Source: Chitinophagaceae bacterium (lineage in GTDB: Bacteria > Bacteroidota > Bacteroidia > Chitinophagales > Chitinophagaceae). Taken from it: DNA of 6,552 nt. Numbering within the stretch: position 1 is the stretch's first letter; the number at the start of each line of letters is the position of its first letter. Below the pieces are notes generated by a model. The model was not told the origin of the DNA. It was given only the letters and a program-made list of their open reading frames with translations, and searched no databases. This document shows positions 1 to 5,492 of this stretch, in pieces. Location: assembly GCA_023251285.1 (NCBI GenBank), contig JAHEZB010000129.1, positions 1-6,552 of the forward strand, given 5' to 3'. The position numbers and the translations under genes were made by a program.

Positions 1-2
1 AT

Positions 3-65
3 AATAATATCAGTAACTACATAGCAAGCAATGTTTATAATTGGGATGGGGATACTTTAAAATAA
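3..65 (+). CDS. Possible 3' end of an upstream gene (partial)
   Basis: This frame is open from the window edge and reads about twenty codons ending ...NVYNWDGDTLK before a TAA at 63-65. The composition (N, Y, W, G, D) is plausible for a protein C-terminus, and the repeat array starts only 15 bases after the stop. One of the other two forward frames stops almost at once and the other at 22-24, so this is the only forward frame that could carry a gene in from the left. The stretch is too short for any family call and could be open by chance. Confidence 0.25.
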   Translation, partial: NNISNYIASNVYNWDGDTLK

Positions 66-80
66 TATTTGGAGTGTGTG

Positions 81-221
81 GGATCACGCCGTGGCGTGTT
101 CATTTTTCATTCCAAATTATAATAATTCATTTTTCATTCTAATGCGCCATGGCGTGTTCATTTTTCATTCCAAATTATAATAATTCATTTTTCATTCTAT
201 GAACGCGCCGTGGCGCGATCC
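81..221. repeat. Composite array of three GC-rich palindromes with AT-rich direct-repeat spacers
   Basis: Three GC-rich palindromic cores, CGCCGTGGCG (87-96), CGCCATGGCG (145-154) and CGCCGTGGCG (206-215), are separated by AT-rich spacers. Positions 87-141 and 145-199 are direct repeats with a 58-base offset and one mismatch (91 versus 149). Each spacer contains TTCATTTTTCATTC twice, so this 14-mer occurs four times (99-112, 126-139, 157-170, 184-197). The outer ends, 81-101 and 201-221, are inverted copies of each other at 17 of 21 positions, with GGATC at the left edge and GATCC at the right. The first two palindromes, read on the + strand, are short hairpins followed by T-rich DNA and could act as weak terminators. 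The array could also be a REP- or MITE-like element. Its function is unknown. Confidence 0.85.
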
Positions 222-245
222 TACGTAAATAATATTTATTACGTA
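222..245. promoter_or_regulatory. Imperfect palindrome, candidate operator of the toxin-antitoxin promoter
   Basis: The arms TACGTAA (222-228) and TTACGTA (239-245) are perfect inverted repeats. The 10-base AT-rich centre adds three more paired positions per side, giving 10 of 12 matched positions per arm. The site ends 19 bases before the antitoxin start codon and begins directly after the repeat array. Ribbon-helix-helix antitoxins typically repress their own promoter by binding palindromes in this location, so this is the natural candidate operator. Binding is inferred, and no confident promoter consensus could be placed around it. Confidence 0.5.
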
Positions 246-264
246 ACTTTAAAAAAAATCAGCG

Positions 265-534
265 ATGAAAACAAAGTTAACTTTAAACGTGGATGATAAA
301 ATAGTAGCACGTGCGAAAAGAGCCAGCGCGAAAAGAAAAGTAAGCCTTTCCTCTGTAGTGGAAGACTATTTGGACAAATTTTCTGAAAAGGCTTTATCAC
401 AAAAAGCTAAAACGAAAGAGCCATCTCTTTTAGAACGGATCAGAAAATATACAAAGAATGCAAAACCACTTCCGGAAAACTATGACTATAAAAAAGTGTG
501 GCATGACCATTTAGATGAGAAATATGGTAAATAA
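265..534 (+). CDS. DUF6364-like ribbon-helix-helix antitoxin
   Basis: This small basic protein of 89 residues is the likely antitoxin of the PIN toxin encoded next to it. The N-terminus reads as a ribbon-helix-helix DNA-binding fold: a beta strand (KLTLNVD, residues 4-10), a Lys/Arg/Ala-rich first helix (about 11-24), and a second helix starting at VSLSSVVEDYLDKF (26-39). Residues 40-89 are a charged tail of the kind that wraps around and inhibits a partner toxin. The family resemblance (DUF6364, paired with PIN proteins in Bacteroidota) is from memory. The ATG is preceded by an A-run rather than a clear ribosome binding site. The stop codon lies 11 bases inside the toxin gene, which indicates co-translation. 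A palindrome at 222-245 suggests autoregulation. Confidence 0.8.
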   Translation: MKTKLTLNVDDKIVARAKRASAKRKVSLSSVVEDYLDKFSEKALSQKAKTKEPSLLERIRKYTKNAKPLPENYDYKKVWHDHLDEKYGK

Positions 535-952
535 AATTTTTTTGGACATCAATATCGTTATTGATTACGTTGAAGAAAGGCCGAATGAACTGGATGCAAT
601 AAAAGAGATAATATATCTTGCGCAACTTCAAAAGTTTGAAATATTTATCTCTGAAAGTGTTATTGCTACCAGTATTTATCTGTTGAAAAAACAAAATATC
701 GATGCACTGTCAGTATTAAGGGAAATTTGTAAAATTGCCGGTGTGGTTCCTTTCTCAAAAGATGTCCTCTATTATCCAATCGAAAAATATAAAGATACAG
801 AAGATGGGCTTTTATATTTCCTCGCATACAAAACAAAAATGAATTATTTCATTAGCAGAAATGTAAAAGATTTCACTTTTGTTTTTCCCTCTTTACCAGT
901 AATGAGTCCAACGAATTTTTTAAAAGAAATTTACTTTAATGATATTCCGTAG
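524..952 (+). CDS. PIN-domain ribonuclease toxin (VapC-like)
   Basis: This is a PIN-domain protein, predicted to be a metal-dependent RNase that acts as the toxin of a type II system. With the start at 524 it has 142 residues. Family signatures are visible: FLDINIVIDY near the N-terminus with the first acidic residue D8; SES at about 44-46, where a second acidic residue could sit; DTEDGLL with D91 and D94 as the third acidic cluster; and ISRNVKDF (110-117), matching the usual (T/S)RNxKDF end. An ATG at 515 adds three residues (MRN). I prefer 524 because PIN proteins usually begin just before the FLD strand and GATGAGA precedes it. The gene overlaps the antitoxin by 11 bases. Its last five codons (FNDIP) lie within the start of hddA, an unusual link to a metabolic gene. 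RNA target and toxicity are unknown. Confidence 0.85.
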   Translation: MVNKIFLDINIVIDYVEERPNELDAIKEIIYLAQLQKFEIFISESVIATSIYLLKKQNIDALSVLREICKIAGVVPFSKDVLYYPIEKYKDTEDGLLYFLAYKTKMNYFISRNVKDFTFVFPSLPVMSPTNFLKEIYFNDIP

Positions 953-1961
953 TAAAGCCCCATTGCGCATCGGCCTTGCAGGTGGTGGAACCGATGTAAG
1001 TCCTTACAGCGACCAGTTTGGCGGTGCGATTCTAAACGCAACGGTTTCGCTTTTTGCCTACGCAAATATTGAACCGCTTGAAGAACATAAAATAATTGTT
1101 GAGGCATTGGACAGAAAAGAGCAACAGCAATTTGAATGGTCTGAACAATTACCAATCGATGGAACCCTGGATCTGCTAAAAGGCGTTTACAATCGTATTT
1201 ATAAAGATTACCAATTGCCTGAAAAAGGTTTTAGGCTCTCTACTTTTGTGGATGCTCCTGCAGGCTCAGGTTTGGGCACTTCATCTACATTGGTTGTGGC
1301 TATTATTGGCGCTTTCGTAGAGTGGCTCAAACTTCCTTTAGGTGATTATGACATTGCACATTATGCCTACCGCATCGAAAGAAATGATCTGAATCTGACC
1401 GGAGGAAAACAAGATCAATATGCAGCAATGTTTGGCGGGGTGAATTTTATGGAATTCTATGAAGATGATAAGGTGATTGTAAATCCTTTGAGAATTAAAT
1501 CCGAATATCTTCATGAACTGGAAAATAACCTGGTTCTTTATTTTACGGCTACGAGCCGCGAAAGCGCCGCCATTATTGACGAACAGGTAAAAAACGTAAA
1601 TTCAAAAAATGAAAAAAGTATTGAAGCGATGCACCAGTTAAAGGAACAGGCGCGAAGGATGAAAGAAGCTTTACTGAAAGGAAAATTAAATGAATTTGGA
1701 GAAATACTTGATTTTGGATTTTTACAGAAGCGCAGAATGGCACACAACATTAGCAACAGCAGGATCGAAGAAATTTATGAAGCTGCAAAAAAAGCAGGCG
1801 CTACCGGTGGAAAAATAAGTGGTGCAGGCGGTGGAGGATTTATGACTTTTTACTGCCCGGGCAATTCACGTCATGCGGTGATCGAAGCGTTAAAAACATT
1901 TGGTGGAGAAGTAAAAAATTATACGTTCACAAAGTATGGGTTGACCACGTGGTGTGCATGA
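939..1961 (+). CDS. hddA: D-glycero-alpha-D-manno-heptose 7-phosphate kinase (GHMP kinase)
   Basis: This cytoplasmic kinase phosphorylates D-glycero-D-manno-heptose 7-phosphate at C1 to give the alpha-1,7-bisphosphate, the second step of heptose-nucleotide synthesis. At 340 residues it has normal family length, and the GHMP motifs are in order. The N-terminal substrate motif is PLRIGLAGGGTDVSPY (8-23). The ATP-binding motif 2 is PAGSGLGTSS (107-116). GGKQDQYAAMFGG (155-167) contains the probable catalytic Asp159. Motif 3 is KISGAGGGG (292-300). The start at 939 gives MIFRSKAPLRIG, the expected N-terminus, so the 14-base overlap with the toxin gene is probably real and may cause translational coupling. 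The other pathway genes follow after a 257-base gap. Assignment to HddA rather than another sugar kinase is supported by the neighbouring gmhA, hddC and gmhB. Confidence 0.93.
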   Translation: MIFRSKAPLRIGLAGGGTDVSPYSDQFGGAILNATVSLFAYANIEPLEEHKIIVEALDRKEQQQFEWSEQLPIDGTLDLLKGVYNRIYKDYQLPEKGFRLSTFVDAPAGSGLGTSSTLVVAIIGAFVEWLKLPLGDYDIAHYAYRIERNDLNLTGGKQDQYAAMFGGVNFMEFYEDDKVIVNPLRIKSEYLHELENNLVLYFTATSRESAAIIDEQVKNVNSKNEKSIEAMHQLKEQARRMKEALLKGKLNEFGEILDFGFLQKRRMAHNISNSRIEEIYEAAKKAGATGGKISGAGGGGFMTFYCPGNSRHAVIEALKTFGGEVKNYTFTKYGLTTWCA

Positions 1962-2218
1962 AGGAGGGATATAATAACAAATGTAAATAAGGGAATGACT
2001 AAAAGTAAACTGCTGGAAACTCGATATTTCTATGGAAAAACATTAGCTAAAAAACAATCGTAATAATTGGTACAACCAGCTTTACATTATAATTTACCTT
2101 TACCGGCAATTAATTAGAAACATTTCAGAGACGTTACAAATCTGATTCTGATGAAACACATATTATATCGTTACAAGGAAAATCACTGCGTGATAACTTA
2201 TAGTAAATTTCAAATCAA
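1962..2218. other. Intergenic gap between hddA and gmhA
   Basis: This AT-rich stretch splits an otherwise compact pathway cluster. It holds no convincing gene. Two tiny frames (1995-2063, 22 codons; 2151-2231, 26 codons, overlapping the gmhA start) have no recognisable features. An AAGGAGGGA sequence sits directly after the hddA stop without a meaningful ORF behind it. No strong hairpin terminator is visible. The most likely content is a promoter for gmhA and the genes after it. Confidence 0.5.
2067..2093 (+). promoter_or_regulatory. Weak candidate promoter upstream of gmhA
   Basis: TTG at 2067-2069 and TATAAT at 2088-2093 are separated by 18 bases, followed by TTACC. This partly resembles a bacterial promoter but fits the Bacteroidota consensus (TTTG, then TAnnTTTG) only loosely. 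In AT-rich DNA such a match can arise by chance. It would give a leader of more than 100 bases before gmhA. Confidence 0.2.
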
Positions 2219-2803
2219 ATGGATAAAATAAAAAACATCATCCAATCTTCAATAGACGTAAAAACAAAAACTCTTGACGACGATAAACTATTGCAAACCG
2301 TAAGTGACTGTGTAAATGTGATCGTTTCGGCGTTTGAAAAAGGTAATAAAGTTTTGTTTTGCGGCAACGGCGGCAGCGCTTCAGATGCGCAGCATCTTGC
2401 CGCAGAATTCAGCGGACGCTTTTATACAGACAGAGATGCTTTACCTGCAGAAGCATTGCATTGTAATACTTCCTACATAACTGCTGTCGCCAATGATTAC
2501 AGTTATGACGTCATTTATTCCAGGATATTAAAAGGCATCGGAAATGAAGGAGATGTGTTGGTCGGATTAAGCACATCTGGCAACAGCAAAAACATTGTAA
2601 AAGCATTTGAAATGGCGAGGGAAAAACGAATGACCACTATTGCATTTACCGGATCTACAGGAGGAAAATTAAAACAGCTGGCCGATTTCCTGATAAACAT
2701 TCCTTCAGATGATACACCAAGGATCCAGGAAAGCCACATCACTCTCGGCCACATTATTTGCCAGATGGTAGAAGAAATTTATTTTGCAGAAAACAATGAT
2801 TAA
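2219..2803 (+). CDS. gmhA: Phosphoheptose isomerase (sedoheptulose 7-phosphate isomerase)
   Basis: This SIS-domain cytoplasmic enzyme converts sedoheptulose 7-phosphate to D-glycero-D-manno-heptose 7-phosphate, the first committed step of the pathway. Its 194 residues match the family length. The phosphate-binding loop CGNGGSASDAQHLAAEFSGRF covers residues 48-68, and a second sugar-phosphate loop, STSGNSKNI, lies at 118-126. By alignment to known GmhA, H59, E63, Q170 and H178 are the zinc or catalytic positions, and all are present (PRIQESHITLGH, 167-178). The GAHAD-like variation seen in non-isomerase SIS proteins is absent. The ATG at 2219 is preceded by AT-rich sequence. The stop overlaps the next gene by 8 bases, so gmhA and hddC are one transcript. 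Confidence 0.95.
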   Translation: MDKIKNIIQSSIDVKTKTLDDDKLLQTVSDCVNVIVSAFEKGNKVLFCGNGGSASDAQHLAAEFSGRFYTDRDALPAEALHCNTSYITAVANDYSYDVIYSRILKGIGNEGDVLVGLSTSGNSKNIVKAFEMAREKRMTTIAFTGSTGGKLKQLADFLINIPSDDTPRIQESHITLGHIICQMVEEIYFAENND

Positions 2804-3509
2804 AGAAGCAATTATTCTTGCCGGCGGATTGGGAACCAGGTTGCAGCCGGTTGTTCCTGATGTGCCAAAATGCATGGCGCCCGTAGCCGGAAAACCTTTT
2901 CTCCATTATGTTTTAGACTTCTTACAAAAAAGCGACGTGGAACATTTTGTAATCAGTGTTGGATACCTGCATGAAATGATCGAAGAATATTTATCCAAAA
3001 ATTATGGGCAATTAAATTATACGCTTTCTTTAGAAAATGAACCTTTAGGCACAGGCGGAGCCATTAGATTAGCGGTTGATAAATGTTTAGAAAAAAACGT
3101 TCTGATCTGTAATGGTGATACGCTTTATAAAATTGACGTCTCTGCATTAAGTAAATTGCACGAACAAACAAATGCGGCCTGTACATTGAGTTTGAAGCCT
3201 ATGCATTATTTCGACCGTTATGGAGCCGTTGAATTAAATGAAGATCATTCGATAAAATCATTTAAGGAAAAACAATATTATACTTCAGGATTGATCAACG
3301 GAGGCGTATATGCATTAAACCGTGAAAAATTTTCAAATGAAAAACTTCCCGGGAAATTTTCTTTTGAAAAAGATTACTTGGAAAAGACCGTAAAAAATAA
3401 CGATCATGAAAAACCAAAATTGTATGGAATTATGCAGGACGATTATTTCATAGACATCGGCATTCCGGAAGACTATGAAAGGGCCCAGAAGGAATTATTG
3501 ACCGATTGA
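2796..3509 (+). CDS. hddC: D-glycero-alpha-D-manno-heptose 1-phosphate nucleotidyltransferase
   Basis: This enzyme activates heptose 1-phosphate with a nucleotide, GDP in the characterised HddC enzymes, to give the donor for glycosyltransferases. The 237-residue protein is a sugar-phosphate nucleotidyltransferase. The nucleotide-binding signature LAGGLGTRL (8-16) is followed by PDVPKCMAPVAGKPF (21-35), NEPLGTGGAIR (81-91), the metal-binding NGDTLYKID (106-114) and the C-terminal FIDIGIPEDYERA (218-230). I chose the ATG at 2796 because it puts five residues before the AIILAGG strand, as in relatives; an in-frame ATG at 2784 would add four residues and enlarge the overlap. The gene overlaps gmhA by 8 bases. 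Guanylyl specificity is inferred from family and context, since nucleotide preference cannot be read with certainty from sequence. Confidence 0.9.
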   Translation: MIKEAIILAGGLGTRLQPVVPDVPKCMAPVAGKPFLHYVLDFLQKSDVEHFVISVGYLHEMIEEYLSKNYGQLNYTLSLENEPLGTGGAIRLAVDKCLEKNVLICNGDTLYKIDVSALSKLHEQTNAACTLSLKPMHYFDRYGAVELNEDHSIKSFKEKQYYTSGLINGGVYALNREKFSNEKLPGKFSFEKDYLEKTVKNNDHEKPKLYGIMQDDYFIDIGIPEDYERAQKELLTD

Positions 3510-3551
3510 ATTAAAATCTTTAAATTATAGTCGCAGCACAACAGCCACAAA

Positions 3552-3576
3552 TTCACCATTGACAACTCACCACTCA
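3552..3576. repeat. Degenerate heptanucleotide tandem repeat before gmhB
   Basis: Successive 7-base units TTCACCA (3552-3558), TTGACAA (3559-3565), CTCACCA (3566-3572) and the start of a fourth, CTCA (3573-3576), form a short degenerate array. It ends two bases before the GTG start of gmhB. Similar CACCATT-type heptamer arrays are, to my recollection, common between genes in Bacteroidota. The array may have replaced the original translation start region. Confidence 0.55.
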
Positions 3577-3577
3577 A

Positions 3578-4129
3578 GTGAAAAATTTCAATCTGAAAAA
3601 TATCGACTCATCATGGACGCTCTTCATAGATCGCGATGGCGTAGTAAATGAAGAAAAACACGAAGATTATATTCACACATGGAATGAATTTCAATTTTAT
3701 GGAGGCGTAAAAGAAGCATTTAAAATATTCAATGAAACATTTGGAATCATTGTAATGATCACCAACCAGAGAGGTGTTGCAAAAGGACTAACGAAAGCCG
3801 AAGACCTGCAAATAATTCATGAGAATATGTTACAGGAAATAAAAGACGCTGGGGGAAGGATCGATGAAATTTATGTATGCACCGAAATGGAAAGTGAAAA
3901 CCGCAAACCGAATGCAGGTATGGGTTTGCAGGCAATAAAAGATTTCCCAAGAATTGACCTATCCAAAAGCATTATGATAGGAAACACTTTGAGTGACATG
4001 AAATTTGGAAGAAACCTCGGCGTGACCATCAATATTTTTCTTCCCACGACACGAAAAGATGTAGCATTGGATGACGAAGATATTGATCTTGTTTTTAATG
4101 ATCTTATTTCTGCTGCAAAAGCATTATAG
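3578..4129 (+). CDS. gmhB: D-glycero-alpha-D-manno-heptose 1,7-bisphosphate 7-phosphatase (HAD-IIIA)
   Basis: This cytoplasmic HAD phosphatase removes the 7-phosphate from heptose 1,7-bisphosphate, the third step of the pathway. Its 183 residues are typical for the family. Motif I is FIDRDGVVN, with nucleophile D18 and acid/base D20. Motif II is ITNQRG (T62), and NRKPN (108-112) supplies the basic residue. Motif IV is MIGNTLSDMKFG, with N136 where many relatives have a metal-binding Asp and D140 kept. The Cys/His zinc loop of E. coli GmhB is reduced to a single C101. The start must be the GTG at 3578: an in-frame TGA lies at 3560-3562, and the first in-frame ATG falls at residue 60, past motif I. 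A heptamer repeat ends just before the start. The gap of 68 bases after hddC suggests one operon. Confidence 0.92.
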   Translation: MKNFNLKNIDSSWTLFIDRDGVVNEEKHEDYIHTWNEFQFYGGVKEAFKIFNETFGIIVMITNQRGVAKGLTKAEDLQIIHENMLQEIKDAGGRIDEIYVCTEMESENRKPNAGMGLQAIKDFPRIDLSKSIMIGNTLSDMKFGRNLGVTINIFLPTTRKDVALDDEDIDLVFNDLISAAKAL

Positions 4130-4197
4130 GTTAGTTAAATATCTTCGGTTAACAATAAATTAAATCAATAAAAGTTTTCTTTGTCCAAATCTTTTTA

Positions 4198-5199
4198 ATG
4201 AATAAATTCTTTGTTTTTTTAGCTTTAATTTTCATGATTACCAATAGTTGTTTTGCACAGCGCATTACAACATCTGACAGAAAAATATTGCAAAAAAAAG
4301 AAGATTCCCTGAAAACTTTTGCCGCTCAGATTCTGCAGGGAAGAAACCCTGAAGACCGCTTTACTGCCGACAGCCAGTTTACGAAAACGTTCGTACGTGC
4401 TTTGCAAATTAAAAACTCATTTTATTATCCTTTTGATTCTTTGGAAACAATTGCCAAGGTAGTTCCAAAGGATTCCACATTCAAAATATTCACTTGGCAA
4501 CTTCCAATAAGTGCCGATGTAATCCGGCAGCACGGGGCAATACAAATGAAAACAGCGGATGGTTCCTTAAAACTTTTTCCATTATTAGACAAGAGCGATC
4601 TGATCAATAATATCGATGACACGATCACGAGCAACGTCGCCTGGATTGGCGCCTTGTACTATAGAGTCATTGAAGAAAAATCTTTTGGAAACAATGTTTA
4701 TACATTGCTTGGCTTTGATGACAACAACATTAACAGTGACAGAAAAATTATTGAAGTGCTCACTTTTGAGGATGGCAAACCCGTTTTCGGTGGTCCTTTT
4801 TTTAGTTTCCCCGACAACAGTCTAAATAAAAAGTCCATTGCCAGGTATGTAATGGAATATAAAAAAAATGCCGGGCCACGTCTTACTTTTGACACCGACA
4901 TGAACATGATCATATATGAGCATTTAATTTCTGAAACCGGCGAAGTTCAAAAAAAATATACTTACATTCCTGATGGAGATTATGAAGGATTGGAATGGAA
5001 AAACGGGAAATGGGTGCACATAGTAAAAGTATTTAATCAAGTGACTCCGGAAGGACAGGAACCGGTTCCGAATCCAATACTTGACAATAAAGGAAACATT
5101 GACGAATCTAAGCTAAGCAAGAGACTGCCCGAGGACCAGGAGGAAAATGACAACCCGGTTTTACAAACTCCTCCTTCAAAAAATAAGAAGAAAAAATAA
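4198..5199 (+). CDS. Conserved secreted protein of unknown function
   Basis: This 333-residue protein is predicted to be exported. The N-terminus MNKFFVFLALIFMITNSCFA is a signal peptide, with likely signal peptidase I cleavage before Q21, a pattern common in Bacteroidota. The Cys at 18 does not sit in a good lipobox. The mature part has no repeats and no second membrane segment. It contains aromatic-rich stretches such as LQIKNSFYYPFDSL, STFKIFTWQLP, VAWIGALYYRVIEEK and YTLLGFDDNN, then a beta-rich part including GKPVFGGPFFSFP and YIPDGDYEGLEWKNGKWVHI. The C-terminus is acidic, then Pro/Lys-rich, ending in KNKKKK. It resembles conserved hypothetical proteins I recall from Chitinophagaceae, but I cannot name a function or catalytic site. 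It lies 68 bases after gmhB in the same direction, so co-transcription is possible. A link to heptose metabolism is not shown. Confidence 0.85.
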   Translation: MNKFFVFLALIFMITNSCFAQRITTSDRKILQKKEDSLKTFAAQILQGRNPEDRFTADSQFTKTFVRALQIKNSFYYPFDSLETIAKVVPKDSTFKIFTWQLPISADVIRQHGAIQMKTADGSLKLFPLLDKSDLINNIDDTITSNVAWIGALYYRVIEEKSFGNNVYTLLGFDDNNINSDRKIIEVLTFEDGKPVFGGPFFSFPDNSLNKKSIARYVMEYKKNAGPRLTFDTDMNMIIYEHLISETGEVQKKYTYIPDGDYEGLEWKNGKWVHIVKVFNQVTPEGQEPVPNPILDNKGNIDESKLSKRLPEDQEENDNPVLQTPPSKNKKKK

Positions 5200-5492
5200 C
5201 AGCCCTAAACAGAATTCACAGTATTTGTTCATTTGCTGTACAGTTTCGCATCTTCTTCTTTATATATAAATTCATTCTACAAAAATCATTTTTATGTGGA
5301 ATCATCTCAACACTTAAAAAAAAGTCATAGCTTCTAAAAACAATTATATAATCAAAAGCGCCAAACCGTTTTTAAAAGAGTTTCAACGCACAGTGAATTT
5401 TAATTTAGTTAATTAAATTAAGTTTCGTGTCTTCATTCTTTTTTCGGAATAGTTTTTTCTTTCCCTAAGATATTTAATCAAATCAATTTTTT
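5200..5492. other. AT-rich intergenic region upstream of the BON-domain gene
   Basis: I see no gene here on either strand. The stretch is very AT-rich and probably carries the promoter of the following gene, though no convincing TTTG/TAnnTTTG pair could be placed. An all-AT inverted repeat, TTAATTTA (5400-5407) and TAAATTAA (5414-5421) around a 6-base loop, lies about 70 bases before the start codon and could be a regulator site. It is also the kind of match expected by chance in such DNA. No clear terminator follows the upstream gene. Confidence 0.4.

Noticed and set aside
81..221. CRISPR-like array
   Set aside because: There are only about two full units, and the 'spacers' are themselves near-identical repeats. 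No cas genes are visible, so this is not a CRISPR array.
1959..1990. AAGGAGGGA motif at the hddA stop with an overlapping ATG
   Set aside because: The ATG opens only a ten-codon frame, and the purine-rich motif is not placed in front of any credible gene.
1995..2063. 22-codon frame in the hddA-gmhA gap
   Set aside because: It is very short, has no recognised features and lies in AT-rich intergenic DNA. There is nothing to separate it from chance.
2151..2231. 26-codon frame ending just inside gmhA, possible leader peptide
   Set aside because: It has no run of regulatory codons, no attenuator hairpin and no clear ribosome binding site. The overlap with gmhA is probably accidental.
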